In this document: in pieces, positions 13,911 to 23,145 of the stretch | How positions within the stretch are numbered: position 1 is the stretch's first letter | Layout of the letters: each line of letters begins with the position of its first letter | Origin: Propionibacteriales bacterium | Lineage (GTDB): Bacteria > Actinomycetota > Actinomycetes > Propionibacteriales > Nocardioidaceae | Length of the DNA: 34,114 bases | Reading direction: 5' to 3' | Assembly: GCA_025929075.1 (NCBI GenBank) | Contig: JAICMS010000012.1 | Location: forward strand, 1 to 34,114 | Translations under genes and position numbers: made by a program | The notes under the pieces: model-generated | The model's input: the letters and a program-made list of their open reading frames with translations, nothing else | What the model was told of the DNA's origin: nothing | Databases searched by the model: none

Positions 13911-15818
13911 GTGAGCAAGGCGCGGACGACAAGCAGGAGGACACCGTTCCTGTGGGTCCTGCGTCCATACTTCCGACAGGTGTTGGGGCTGCTGGTCTTA
14001 GGTTCGGTTGCCGGTATCGCGATGAACGTGGCCATTGTCTTGCCGGCGGTTTTCCTGGGACGGGCAATCGATACCGTGTTGGCCTTTCATCGCCATCGAG
14101 CGAACGGCGGGAATGTTGCCGCGGCCGCGGTGCTGTTCCTTGTCGCCAGCGCGGCCACGCAGTTGCCCCGGATCGGAAAGCGCTGGTGGCTCGGTCTTGC
14201 GCGTACACGGCTGCAGGCGAATGTGCGCTCCGACGCTCTGCGCGGGGTTCTGGCCTGGCCGATGGATCGCGTGGCCGCTCTGTCTGTCGGCGGCGTGATG
14301 GCGAGGGTAATCGGTGACGTTGAGGTGCTGGGGCTTGGTGTCGGCGAGGTCATAGTCGAGACCTGGGACACGCTGTTGTTCTCGGTCTCGCTGGTTGTGA
14401 CGATGTTCTTGTACAGCCCGCGCCTTGCCGCGCTCGCTCTCGCTCCTGTACCGGTGGCGCTGCTGCTGGCGAAGGTGGCCGGACGCGTGGTTGCGCTTCG
14501 GACGACGACTGCCCGCCAGGTCGACGCCGACCTGACCACGGTCCTGCACGAGCAGCTCGTTGGCGTTCGGCTGCTGCAGCTCACCGGTCGGATCCAGGTC
14601 GCCACTCGGAGGGTCCGTGCGTTGGCGCAGCGCCAAGCGAGCGCGGAACTCGACGCCATCCGCGTAGATGAGGCGCTGGGGGCCGTGTATGCCACTCTGC
14701 TCAGCTCCGGGGTGTTCTTCGTCATCTGGTTCGGCGGCCAACGGGTGGCCGCTGGCACGCTGAGCGTCGGCGGCCTGGTCGCATTTCTGCAACTCTTCAT
14801 ACGCTTCGTGGGGCGTGCGCCCCGAATCCCGCAGATGGCCAACCGGGTGCAAGCTGCCGGGGCGGCATACGTCCGACTCCAGCCCATGCTCAGCCCGCCA
14901 CCGCCGATCTCTGCTGAACGGCGCTGGTCGTCGCTGCGGGCCACCCATGTGGCTGGGATCGATGCCACGCCGGAGCCCGGACGGTCATTCCCTCATCGGG
15001 CGGCCGCCTTGTCGTTCCAGAACGTGTCCTTCACCTACCCGGGCGGCAGCCAACCCGCCGTGGACGGGCTCGACCTGGAGATCGCTGCGGGCTCCTTCGT
15101 CGCCGTCACCGGACCGGTAGGTGCGGGCAAGAGCGCCGCGGCCCGGCTGGCTGCCGGTATCTACGAGCCGGACGCCGGCTTGGTGCTGTGGGACGGGCAA
15201 GACCTGGCCGACCTCCCGGCCGCCGATCGGGCCGGTTGTATCGGCTATCTCGGCCAAGAGCCGCACCTCTTCTCCGGCACCGTCGCCGCCAACATCTCGC
15301 TCGACCCGGAGGCGACTGCTGATATCGAGCCGGATCCGACGCTTGAGCAGGCCGTCTCCATGGCCGCCCTAGGGCCGGACCTCCGCTCCATGCCCTGCAG
15401 CCTCGGAACCGAGATCGGCGAGCTGGGGGTTCGGGTTTCCGGCGGCCAACGCCAGCGGATCGCCTTGGCTCGGGCGTTGCATGCCGGTGGAGATGTGCCT
15501 GCGCTCGTCGTGATCGACGAACCCTTTTCTGCAGTCGACGTGCGTACCGAGGCTGCGATCATCTCCGGGCTGCGGTCGGCCCTCGGGCCAGATGCGCCGG
15601 CCGAGCAGCGCCGGACAGTGCTGTTGTTCAGCCACCGACTAGCAGCCTTCCCGCATGCCGACCGGGTCGTCGTGCTCGATCGCGGTCGGGTCGAGGAGGA
15701 GGGCACTCATGCCGAGCTGCTCGATGCCGATGGCCGCTACGCAAGGATCTTCCGAGCCCAGGCGCGCCTGGGGACGGTCCGCACAGTCCGCACCGTAAGG
15801 GACGTCAGGCGGTTCTGA
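13911..15818 (+). CDS. ABC exporter half-transporter, first subunit
   Basis: A 635-aa fused membrane and ATPase subunit. The N-terminal part has about six membrane helices (residues ~25-300). The ATPase domain (from ~residue 365) shows Walker A GPVGAGKS, Q-loop YLGQEP, signature VSGGQRQR, Walker B ALVVIDEP, D-loop SAVD and H-loop FSHR, so the ATP site residues look intact. The GTG start has GGGAG seven bases upstream. The stop overlaps the next gene's ATG (TGATG), indicating an obligate pair. The C-terminus has a near-duplicated GTVRTVRTVRDVRRF tail. Substrate unknown; multidrug or lipid export is typical. The 221 bases before it contain only the divergent chr promoter. Confidence 0.9.
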   Translation: MSKARTTSRRTPFLWVLRPYFRQVLGLLVLGSVAGIAMNVAIVLPAVFLGRAIDTVLAFHRHRANGGNVAAAAVLFLVASAATQLPRIGKRWWLGLARTRLQANVRSDALRGVLAWPMDRVAALSVGGVMARVIGDVEVLGLGVGEVIVETWDTLLFSVSLVVTMFLYSPRLAALALAPVPVALLLAKVAGRVVALRTTTARQVDADLTTVLHEQLVGVRLLQLTGRIQVATRRVRALAQRQASAELDAIRVDEALGAVYATLLSSGVFFVIWFGGQRVAAGTLSVGGLVAFLQLFIRFVGRAPRIPQMANRVQAAGAAYVRLQPMLSPPPPISAERRWSSLRATHVAGIDATPEPGRSFPHRAAALSFQNVSFTYPGGSQPAVDGLDLEIAAGSFVAVTGPVGAGKSAAARLAAGIYEPDAGLVLWDGQDLADLPAADRAGCIGYLGQEPHLFSGTVAANISLDPEATADIEPDPTLEQAVSMAALGPDLRSMPCSLGTEIGELGVRVSGGQRQRIALARALHAGGDVPALVVIDEPFSAVDVRTEAAIISGLRSALGPDAPAEQRRTVLLFSHRLAAFPHADRVVVLDRGRVEEEGTHAELLDADGRYARIFRAQARLGTVRTVRTVRDVRRF

Positions 15819-17647
15819 TGGGGACAGCGACAACTCGTGCGGCCCCGCCCCCGGTTGGTCTGGGCCGCAAGGTGGCGGCTCTTCTCTGGCCTTGGCGGGG
15901 GCGCCTGGCCGTCGTAGTCGCCTGCATCCTCGGTTCCGCCCTTGCCGAGCTGGTGCCACCGTTCACGGTGCGCTATGTCATCAACAATGACCTTGTGCCC
16001 GGGCACACCGCTAACCTGATCGTCCCGGCGGCTGTCTACCTGATGGCGGTGGCGGTTGACTCAGTCCTCACCTTCGCCTACGCCTACCTCGCCGCCCAGG
16101 TGTCACAGTCGGCGATCGCGGCGCTGCGGGTGCGCCTATTCGGCCACGTGATGGCGCTACCGGCGCCGTACTTCGACAAGACTCCGATCGGGGAGGTCAT
16201 CAGCCGCTCCACCGCAGACGTGGAGACCATCGATGAGCTGTTCACCGACGGTGTGGCGACCCTCCTGGGCCAACTCGTCCCGCTCATCGCTGTCGTCGTG
16301 GCGATGATCGCGCTGAGCCCGTTGTTGGCCGCCGTCTCAGCCGTGGTGCTGCCACCCCTTGTCGTCGCGACGAGGTTCTTGCAAGTCCGCGTCCGCGACG
16401 CCGAACGAGCAACGAGGGTAGCCGTGGGCCGGCTCAACGTGGAACTGTCCGAAGTGGTGGCGGGGGTCGAGACGCTGCGCGCCTTTGGCCGTGAGGGCGC
16501 CTTCGTGGCCCGGTTCCGGCAGGCCCTGCGCCGCACCCTCGGTGCGCAGAGCACCTCGATCAAGTACAACGCGTTCTTCGCTCCGATCAGCGCCCTCCTG
16601 TCCGCAGGCGTCATCGCCGTGCTGATCTGGGTCGGCGCCGGCCACACTTTGGCCAGCGCCGGAGTGAGCCTCGGCACGCTCACTGCCTTCATCTTGCTGT
16701 TCCAGAGCTTCTTCACCCCAGTCGTAGCACTAGGAGATCAGTGGCAAGCGGTCCAGGCCGCCATCGCCGGGGCAGAGCGCGTGTTCGAGGTGCTGGACCT
16801 GCCCGTCCGGCCGTCTCCGGCAGCAGACGCCGTAGTTGCCGGCTCTGCGCGAGGCATCGAGGTGACCAACGTCGACTTTTCATATGAGAACGACCGTCCC
16901 GTTCTGCGGGAGGTGTCGCTGCGGGTCCACCCCGGCGAGCATGTAGCACTCGTCGGTCGAACCGGGGCCGGCAAGTCCACACTCATATCGCTCATCGGGG
17001 GCCTCTACGCCCCGGAGTCAGGGCGGGTACGGGTCGAAGGCGTCGACCCGACCACCCTCGGCGAGACGCAGCGTCGCCAGCTGCTCGGTGTCGTCCCACA
17101 AACGTTGCACCTGTTCGGAGCCACGCTGCGGGACAACCTCACTCTCTTCGACCCGACCATCAGCGACGACGCAATCGACAAGGCGGTCAAGCTGGCTGGC
17201 GCAGATTCTTTGGTGACTGCCCTTCCCGGTGGATTGCAGACCAGCTTGGCCGGGCAGGGCCGCGGCGCCGGGACGGTGCTCTCCGGTGGCCAGCGTCAAC
17301 TCGTTGCCCTGGCACGCGCCCTGGTCTGCGAGCCCGCGGTCCTCCTCCTGGACGAGGCCACCGCCGTCATCGACGCCGCCAGCGACGCCGCATTCCGCGC
17401 CGCCTTGAGGGCCACCACGCTCAGCCGCGGCTGTGCCGTGCTGACCGTCGCCCACCGCATCTCGACGGCTCAGGAGTCCGATCGGGTCGTCGTTATCGAG
17501 CACGGCAGGGTGGTCGAGCAGGGCCGTCCCGACCAGCTGATCGCTGCAGGCGGGCGGTTCAAGGCTCTCGCGGAACTGGGAGCGGCCGGCTGGGATTGGG
17601 AGGATGCACCAGCCGAGGACCGCCAGGACCTCCGGCACAAAGCTTAA
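15818..17647 (+). CDS. ABC exporter half-transporter, second subunit
   Basis: A 609-aa partner of the preceding gene, coupled through TGATG. Six membrane helices occupy about residues 20-310, with the YFDKTPIGEVISRSTADVE coupling region of type IV exporters. The ATPase domain has Walker A GRTGAGKST, signature LSGGQRQL, Walker B VLLLDEAT and H-loop VAHR. The D-loop reads AVID instead of the usual SxLD/SAVD. The two halves should form a heterodimeric exporter of the BmrCD/TM287-288 type at the cytoplasmic membrane. The phosphotransferase-fold gene starts 30 bases later and may be co-transcribed. Confidence 0.9.
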   Translation: MGTATTRAAPPPVGLGRKVAALLWPWRGRLAVVVACILGSALAELVPPFTVRYVINNDLVPGHTANLIVPAAVYLMAVAVDSVLTFAYAYLAAQVSQSAIAALRVRLFGHVMALPAPYFDKTPIGEVISRSTADVETIDELFTDGVATLLGQLVPLIAVVVAMIALSPLLAAVSAVVLPPLVVATRFLQVRVRDAERATRVAVGRLNVELSEVVAGVETLRAFGREGAFVARFRQALRRTLGAQSTSIKYNAFFAPISALLSAGVIAVLIWVGAGHTLASAGVSLGTLTAFILLFQSFFTPVVALGDQWQAVQAAIAGAERVFEVLDLPVRPSPAADAVVAGSARGIEVTNVDFSYENDRPVLREVSLRVHPGEHVALVGRTGAGKSTLISLIGGLYAPESGRVRVEGVDPTTLGETQRRQLLGVVPQTLHLFGATLRDNLTLFDPTISDDAIDKAVKLAGADSLVTALPGGLQTSLAGQGRGAGTVLSGGQRQLVALARALVCEPAVLLLDEATAVIDAASDAAFRAALRATTLSRGCAVLTVAHRISTAQESDRVVVIEHGRVVEQGRPDQLIAAGGRFKALAELGAAGWDWEDAPAEDRQDLRHKA

Positions 17648-17677
17648 GGGGACATCTCCGTACGAGAGGACGATCCA

Positions 17678-18595
17678 ATGGTCTTTGCCGACACCTACCT
17701 GCAGCCCGACGCCCCCGACCCGGTACTGGCCCAGGAGGTGGTGCTGGCAGCGGCACGGCGCCATGCCCCGCAAGCCGGGCGGCTGCTGGAGGTCGATGAG
17801 TCAGGCGGGGAAGCGCGCGCCTATCTGCTCGAAGGCGGCATCGTCATGAAGACCCAGCGGCCCCACCGGCTGCGCCCGCGCACCAGCCTCGCCAAGGAGC
17901 AGTTGTTCCTCACCGAGTTGGAACATCACGGCGACTTCGCCGTCCCACAGGCCCTCGGCCATGGGGAAATGGAGGGCATCGAGTACCTCTGCCTGACCCG
18001 CATCGACGGTTGCGCGCTGGAAAACGCGGCCATTGACCCTGCTCAGCGTCGACAGGTCCTGGCACGGCTCGGCCAGCTACTTCGTGCCATCCATGAGGTT
18101 GACCAGTCCGTCCTCGGCACAAGCGAGTTGCTCCCTGGGGACCGCAGCCCGGCCGACCTCGCCGTACGGATCTCGGCGAGTTTCGAGCGCTTGGCCGGCA
18201 TGCTCAACGCCGACGAGAGATTCCGCGACGTGCTGGACGTACCTCGCATCGCGGCCGAATGCCTTCGGCTGATCCCAACCGATATCGAGCCGATTGCCCT
18301 GCACTCCAACCCCGGGCCCGAACACACCTTCGTCGAGCCGAGGTCTGGTCTGTTCACCGGCCTGATCGACTTCGGTGACGCCTACCGCAGCCACCCTGCC
18401 CTCGACCTGCGCCCCTGGACCGACCCGAGCGAGGCCGAGGCTGTCCTCACCGGCTATGCATCCACCGGGCCGCTCCCTCGGGGATTCGAAGAGGTATGGC
18501 GAACCGGACTCGTGTTGGTTGAACTGAGTCGCGCCTCGCGAGGCCGACTCAGCCCGGATGAACTCGCGGCCGCACTGGATCGAATCCTCGGATAG
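17678..18595 (+). CDS. APH-fold phosphotransferase-like protein lacking the catalytic Asp
   Basis: A 305-aa aminoglycoside-phosphotransferase/choline-kinase-fold protein. The N-lobe Lys is present (EGGIVMKTQRP), as is the magnesium-binding segment TGLIDFGDAYRSHPALDL. In the catalytic loop, however, relatives read H-x-D-L-G-P-E-H, whereas this protein reads LHSNPGPEHTF: the catalytic Asp is Asn and the following Leu is Pro. It may be a pseudokinase, or act by a changed mechanism. The ATG has GAGGA seven bases upstream. The 30-base distance from the ABC exporter suggests one transcript, so a regulatory or resistance role tied to that exporter is possible. Confidence 0.75.
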   Translation: MVFADTYLQPDAPDPVLAQEVVLAAARRHAPQAGRLLEVDESGGEARAYLLEGGIVMKTQRPHRLRPRTSLAKEQLFLTELEHHGDFAVPQALGHGEMEGIEYLCLTRIDGCALENAAIDPAQRRQVLARLGQLLRAIHEVDQSVLGTSELLPGDRSPADLAVRISASFERLAGMLNADERFRDVLDVPRIAAECLRLIPTDIEPIALHSNPGPEHTFVEPRSGLFTGLIDFGDAYRSHPALDLRPWTDPSEAEAVLTGYASTGPLPRGFEEVWRTGLVLVELSRASRGRLSPDELAAALDRILG

Positions 18596-18781
18596 CCCAG
18601 AGATCTGGCGAGGGTCAGACCTGAACCCGGATCGGTGTTGACGTGATGGCCGGCATGGAAGAGCGCTTCTTGCAAGTAGTGTGCGCAGATTGCCTCATAG
18701 CGGTACACGACGCGGCAGGCCCGGCGTGGTCCTTCCACTAGGATTGGTCACCAAGCCGTCCATCCCTTGAGAGCCGGATCC

Positions 18782-19846
18782 GTGGGACATCTCTTGCAAC
18801 ATCGATCCGATGGGCCCGACCATCAGCATTCGCATGGCGGCCATGGCGAACACGGGTACGAGCACCCTTCCGGCCGATGGGCGACGATTCAAGCATTCCT
18901 TTCCGAGACATTCGGCGCACACACCCACGACGTCGCAGACCAGATCGACGATGCGTTGGAAGCCGATTCGGCCGGCCGGCGGGCACTGCGGTGGAGCCTC
19001 GTTGGGCTCGCCGCCACCGCCACCGTCCAGGCTGTCGTGGTCGCCGCCACCGGTTCCATTGCGTTGCTCGGCGACACCCTGCACAACTTCGCCGACGCGC
19101 TGACCGCGGTGCCATTGCTGATCGCCTTCGCGCTCGGCCGCCGGGCAGCCAACGACCGGTTCACCTACGGATACGGCCGCGCAGAAGATATCGCCGGGCT
19201 GTTCGTGGTGGCAATGATCACCTTGTCGAGCGTGCTAGCCGCCTATGAAGCGATCACGCGGCTCCTCAACCCGCACGCAGTAAGCCACCTCTGGGCGGTC
19301 GCCGTGGCCGCAGTGATCGGTTTCGCGGGCAATGAATGGGTAGCGAGACATCGGATCAAGGTTGGCCGTCGAATAGGATCGGCCGCCTTAGTCGCCGACG
19401 GCCTCCACGCCCGCACCGACGGGTTCACCAGCCTGGCCGTACTGCTGAGTGCCGGGGGGGTTGCGCTGGGCTGGCAATGGGCTGACCCGGCCATCGGCTT
19501 GGTCATCACCATCGCGATCCTCGGCGTGCTGCGGACCACGCTGCTGCAGGTTGGCGCTCGGTTGATGGATGCCGTCGACCCGCACCTGGTTGCCAACGCA
19601 AAGTCCGCCATCGCCTCTGTCGAAGAGGTCCTAGCAGTGCGCGATCTGCGGCTGCGATGGATCGGCCACACGCTCCACGCGGAAGCCGACGTCGTGGTGG
19701 ACAGCAACCTCACTATCGAGCAAGCGCACGAAGTCGCCCATCACACCGAGGCACACCTCATCAGCTACATCGGCCGGCTTTCAGCGGCCACCGTCCACGT
19801 CAGCCCCAGCGGGGCACACGCGGGGATGCCGACAACCCAGCCGTAG
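18782..19846 (+). CDS. Cation diffusion facilitator (CDF) metal exporter
   Basis: A ~354-aa CDF-family transporter. The N-terminus is His-rich (HQHSHGGHGEHGYEH), typical of zinc/cobalt/cadmium exporters of the CzcD/ZitB type. The transport core has the metal-binding segments GSIALLGDTLHNFADAL (helix II, with D and H) and ADGLHARTDGFTSLAVLLS (helix V, HxxxD). A cytoplasmic C-terminal domain follows, with WIGHTLHAEADVVVD. The GTG at 18782 gives a His-rich start beginning MGHLLQH; a TTG at 18767 and an ATG at 18810 are alternatives, and the ribosome-binding site is weak. The preceding 186 bases show no gene and no clear operator. Confidence 0.88.
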   Translation: MGHLLQHRSDGPDHQHSHGGHGEHGYEHPSGRWATIQAFLSETFGAHTHDVADQIDDALEADSAGRRALRWSLVGLAATATVQAVVVAATGSIALLGDTLHNFADALTAVPLLIAFALGRRAANDRFTYGYGRAEDIAGLFVVAMITLSSVLAAYEAITRLLNPHAVSHLWAVAVAAVIGFAGNEWVARHRIKVGRRIGSAALVADGLHARTDGFTSLAVLLSAGGVALGWQWADPAIGLVITIAILGVLRTTLLQVGARLMDAVDPHLVANAKSAIASVEEVLAVRDLRLRWIGHTLHAEADVVVDSNLTIEQAHEVAHHTEAHLISYIGRLSAATVHVSPSGAHAGMPTTQP

Positions 19847-19847
19847 T

Positions 19848-19997
19848 GGGCGTGAGGCATGCCAGCGAGAGGATAAGTCGTTCTTCATAGACGGTCTGCT
19901 GACCGGCAAGGCGTTCGTCGCCACCGAGCTGTCCTGGCGCATCTCCGACCACTATTCGGGAGTGGGTTGGTTTCACGACCTGACTCGGCTCGACGAC
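19848..19997 (+). pseudogene. Possible remnant of an endonuclease/exonuclease/phosphatase-family gene
   Basis: One open frame reads REDKSFFIDGLLTGKAFVAT then ELSWRISDHYSGVGWF. The WRISDHY segment resembles the C-terminal SDHxP strand and catalytic His of endonuclease/exonuclease/phosphatase proteins, with the expected Pro replaced. No start codon and no N-terminal domain are present, and the frame degenerates downstream into the antisense of the kinase gene. I read it as a 3' fragment left by a deletion. The match is short, so the call is tentative. Confidence 0.3.
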
Positions 19998-20025
19998 GCC
20001 AACGCGTTAGAGGCGACCAGCAGAG

Positions 20026-20970
20026 TCATCCGAGGCGCCGTAGAGCTGTCTCGACAGCGACCTCGACCCGAGACGTCATGCCGGGAACATCGACGGGACG
20101 GCGCCCAGCGACCTGACTACGGATCCACTTCGGCCCGCTATCGTCATAGTGCAGCAGGGCAAACAGGTCCCACCAAGGATCGAGAGTCACCCCGGCGATC
20201 GACTCATAGAGCGACCGAAGCTGCTCCGACCACTCGGGCGAGTGGAGCGCCGCCAAGTATCGCCGACAGTGCCCGACGTCAATCGCACGCGCCCCACGGT
20301 GGATCGAGTTCCAGTCGGTCAGCCCAGTAACCCTCCCTCGCGACCACAGCATGTTGACAGGCAGGAGATCGCAGTGCAAAAAGACGGCAGTGTCCTTTGG
20401 CGGTGGTGCCGCCATGACCCCAAACGCCGCCTTCCACACAGCCGGCTTCTGCGCGTCGACCGGTACCTGAAGCCGGTCTCGGGGAGCGATCCAAGAATCC
20501 GCCCAAGGTCTGAACATCTTCGCCGGGAGGTCGAGGGAATGCACCGATACAGCAAGCTCCGCGATCCTCGTCAGCCATGACCGAGGTTCTTTCGGACTGA
20601 GGTCAACACGCCCCGGCAACCGTGTCATCAGCAACGATGGCGCGCCCCCCGTCGACCCACCAGCAGCATCAGCAGCCAGGACGCGCGGAACCGGGAGCCC
20701 ACTTCCCGCCACCACACCAAGGTTGGCGATCTCCTTCTCCACGCTTGCCCGCAGGCCGAGCCCGCCCGGGTACTGCCGCAGTACGACGAACGTTCGCACT
20801 CCACGTCGCTCGACAGTCAGCCGACTCACGGCGGAGCAGACGCCACCGGTCAATCGGCGATAACCAACGATGCGACTGCCCCGCCCCATCGCCGCCGCAA
20901 CCCAGGCGAGAGTCTCCATGGAGGGCCGACGCTGCCTGAACCCGTCATCCCTCCAGTCGCCGTCGGTCAT
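20026..20970 (-). CDS. Aminoglycoside phosphotransferase (APH) family kinase
   Basis: A 314-aa APH-fold kinase with an intact catalytic loop: FLHCDLLPVNMLW (HxDxxxxN) followed by VTGLTDWNSIHRGARAIDVG, where DWN replaces DFG as in many family members. The N-lobe has RTFVVLRQYP and the helix-C region VEKEIANLGVVAGSGLPVPRVL. It phosphorylates a small-molecule hydroxyl; the substrate is unknown and need not be an antibiotic. The ATG has no good ribosome-binding site. TAGGCT ends eight bases upstream, so the message may be leaderless or nearly so. It is unlike the Asp-less APH-fold gene at 17678, which is in the same neighbourhood. Confidence 0.8.
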   Translation of the reverse strand: MTDGDWRDDGFRQRRPSMETLAWVAAAMGRGSRIVGYRRLTGGVCSAVSRLTVERRGVRTFVVLRQYPGGLGLRASVEKEIANLGVVAGSGLPVPRVLAADAAGGSTGGAPSLLMTRLPGRVDLSPKEPRSWLTRIAELAVSVHSLDLPAKMFRPWADSWIAPRDRLQVPVDAQKPAVWKAAFGVMAAPPPKDTAVFLHCDLLPVNMLWSRGRVTGLTDWNSIHRGARAIDVGHCRRYLAALHSPEWSEQLRSLYESIAGVTLDPWWDLFALLHYDDSGPKWIRSQVAGRRPVDVPGMTSRVEVAVETALRRLG

Positions 20971-21027
20971 TGAGCACGAGCCTATTGGTCAGGGGTCGCG
21001 CCTTGTAGGGGTTTCCTAACCCGCGCG

Positions 21028-21044
21028 GCTCAGTCCACCTGAGC
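21028..21044. other. Short perfect hairpin upstream of the potassium permease
   Basis: GCTCAG (21028-21033) and CTGAGC (21039-21044) flank a 5-base loop in the 191-base gap before the permease. A second small dyad, GGGTT-TCCT-AACCC, lies just upstream near 21010. Nothing else is recognisable in this gap, and I could not recognise a c-di-AMP riboswitch. Confidence 0.3.
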
Positions 21045-21161
21045 TCCAGGCGACGAAGCGGCTCATGTCAAGGCGGCGTCAGGATGCCCATCACGAGCGT
21101 TAAGACCGCGCCAACATTCGTGCCGTGCATAACACGTGCTTGTTGGCTGGAGAGCGTGACT

Positions 21162-23141
21162 GTGCTGGCTGTGGTGAGCAAGCGCCTCTTGGTGGGCCGC
21201 CCGATGCGAAACTCTGAGCTCGGCGAGACGTTGCTGCCGAAGTGGCTCGCGCTGCCGGTGTTCTGCAGTGACCCGTTGTCGTCTAACGCGTATGCGACTG
21301 AGCAGATTCTGCTGGTCTTGAGCGTCGGTGGGCTTGCGATGCTGTCATTGGCGCCATGGGTCGCGGCTGCCGTCCTGTTGCTGCTGGTGGTGGTCGTCGC
21401 CTCCTACCGACAGACCTGCGCCGCCTACCCCGACGGCGGTGGCGCGTATGCGGTCAGCAAAGCCAACCTCGGCCGCCGGGCTGCCCTGGTCGCCGGAAGC
21501 GCCCTGCTTGTGGACTACGTGTTGACCGTCGCCGTCTCTGTGGCGGCCGGCGTCGCGAACATCGTTTCGGCAGTCCCAGCCCTTGCCCCGGATGCGGTGC
21601 TGCTCTCTCTTGTCTTCGTGGCCGGCCTGACCATGGCGAATCTGCGGGGGGTCAAGGAGTCGGGGACGGCCTTCGCGATCCCGACGTACGGCTTTGTGCT
21701 GTCGGTCGGGGTCATGCTGCTGGTCGGCTTCTGGCACACGCTGACAGGGCACGCGCCCACGGCCCAGTCGGCGCCGTTCGCGGTTTCCGGCCAAAGTGTC
21801 ACCGGACTTGCTGTCGTCGCGCTGGCGCTGCGCGCGTTCGCGTCCGGCTGCACGGCCCTGACCGGTGTGGAGGCCGTGAGCAACGGCGTGCCGAACTTCC
21901 GGCCGCCCAAGAGCCGCAATGCCCGCTCGACTTTGGTCACGATGGCGGGGCTGACTGTGCTGATCTTCGCAGGAATCACCGCTATGGCGCTGATCGCGCA
22001 TGTGCATGTGGCGAGCGACCCGACGACGCTTCGCGGTGCTCCGGTTGGATACGAGCAGCGCACGGTCATCGCTCAAGTCGGCGGTGCGGTGTTTGGCTAC
22101 CACTCCCTCGGCTTCTTCGCGGTCCAGATCTTCACGGCGGCGATCCTGGTGCTGGCTGCCAACACGGCGTTCAACGGTTTTCCGATCCTGGCCTCCATCT
22201 TGGGCGGGGACGGTTATCTGCCACGCCAGTTCGCCCGCCGCGGCGACCGACTGGTGTTCAGCAACGGGATCCTCATCCTGGCCGCGCTAGCCGGCGGCCT
22301 GATCTGGGTGTTCGACGCGAGCACCACCCGGCTGATCCAGCTCTACATCATCGGCGTGTTCGTCTCGTTCACCCTGAGCCAGGCCGGCATGGTGCAGCAC
22401 TGGCGCCGCAAGCTGCGCACACCCGGCGCCCACCGGCCGGGGCTGCTCAAGGCACTCACCATCAACGGACTCGGGGCCCTGGTGACGGCCGTCGTCTTGG
22501 TCATCGTGCTGGTGACAAAGTTTTCGCACGGCGCCTGGATCATCGTACTGGCCATGCCCCTGGTTTACCTGCTGATGGTGCGGATTCAGGGTCACTACCG
22601 GCGGGTGGCCAACGAACTGGCGCCGCAGCCAGCCGGTGTCCCGCTCCCGAGCCGGGTGCACGCCGTCGTTCTGGTGTCTACCCTCCACGAGCCGACGCTG
22701 CGCGCGCTGTCCTTTGCGCGGGCCACCCGGCCGGACTCACTCGTGGCACTCACCGTCACTACCAACGCCGAGGACACCGAGAGGCTGGCAACCGCCTGGG
22801 CCGACAGAGGGCTCCAGATCCCCTTGACCCAAGTGGAGTCGCCATACCGGGACGTCACCCGACCGGTACTGGACTACATCGCAGCCCGGCATCTGCAAAA
22901 CCCACGGGATGTGGTGGCAGTCTTCATCCCCGAGTACGTGGTCGACCACTGGTGGGAGCAGTTGCTGCACAACCAGAGCGCCCTCAGACTCAAGGCCAGG
23001 CTGCTCTTCCAACCTGGCGTGATGGTGACCAGCGTGCCGTGGCAGATCGGTCCGGCTGCGACCGACGGTATGCCGACGGGACAGACTCTCACCGAGGGGC
23101 ACAAAACGAAACGGCCGGGCAGACAACCTGTGCCAAGGTGA
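21162..23141 (+). CDS. KimA-like APC-superfamily potassium permease
   Basis: A 659-aa permease of the KimA-type branch of the APC superfamily. The region LPVFCSDPLSSNAYATEQIL near the N-terminus, the YPDGGGAYAVSKANLG loop and LTGVEAVSNGVPNFRPPKSRNA match this family. About twelve membrane helices are followed by a ~150-aa cytoplasmic domain (HAVVLVSTLHEPTLRALSFA and later VFIPEYVVDHWWEQLLHNQS). KimA homologues import potassium with protons. The GTG at 21162 has GGAGAG seven bases upstream; a longer in-frame start at 21084 lacks one. A KdpD-like kinase starts four bases after the stop, so potassium homeostasis is the likely role. Confidence 0.85.
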   Translation: MLAVVSKRLLVGRPMRNSELGETLLPKWLALPVFCSDPLSSNAYATEQILLVLSVGGLAMLSLAPWVAAAVLLLLVVVVASYRQTCAAYPDGGGAYAVSKANLGRRAALVAGSALLVDYVLTVAVSVAAGVANIVSAVPALAPDAVLLSLVFVAGLTMANLRGVKESGTAFAIPTYGFVLSVGVMLLVGFWHTLTGHAPTAQSAPFAVSGQSVTGLAVVALALRAFASGCTALTGVEAVSNGVPNFRPPKSRNARSTLVTMAGLTVLIFAGITAMALIAHVHVASDPTTLRGAPVGYEQRTVIAQVGGAVFGYHSLGFFAVQIFTAAILVLAANTAFNGFPILASILGGDGYLPRQFARRGDRLVFSNGILILAALAGGLIWVFDASTTRLIQLYIIGVFVSFTLSQAGMVQHWRRKLRTPGAHRPGLLKALTINGLGALVTAVVLVIVLVTKFSHGAWIIVLAMPLVYLLMVRIQGHYRRVANELAPQPAGVPLPSRVHAVVLVSTLHEPTLRALSFARATRPDSLVALTVTTNAEDTERLATAWADRGLQIPLTQVESPYRDVTRPVLDYIAARHLQNPRDVVAVFIPEYVVDHWWEQLLHNQSALRLKARLLFQPGVMVTSVPWQIGPAATDGMPTGQTLTEGHKTKRPGRQPVPR

Positions 23142-23145
23142 CCAT

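Noticed and set aside
20971-21161. c-di-AMP (ydaO-type) riboswitch upstream of the KimA-like gene
   Set aside because: This regulation is known for kimA in Bacillus, but I see only two short hairpins here and none of the riboswitch's conserved segments.
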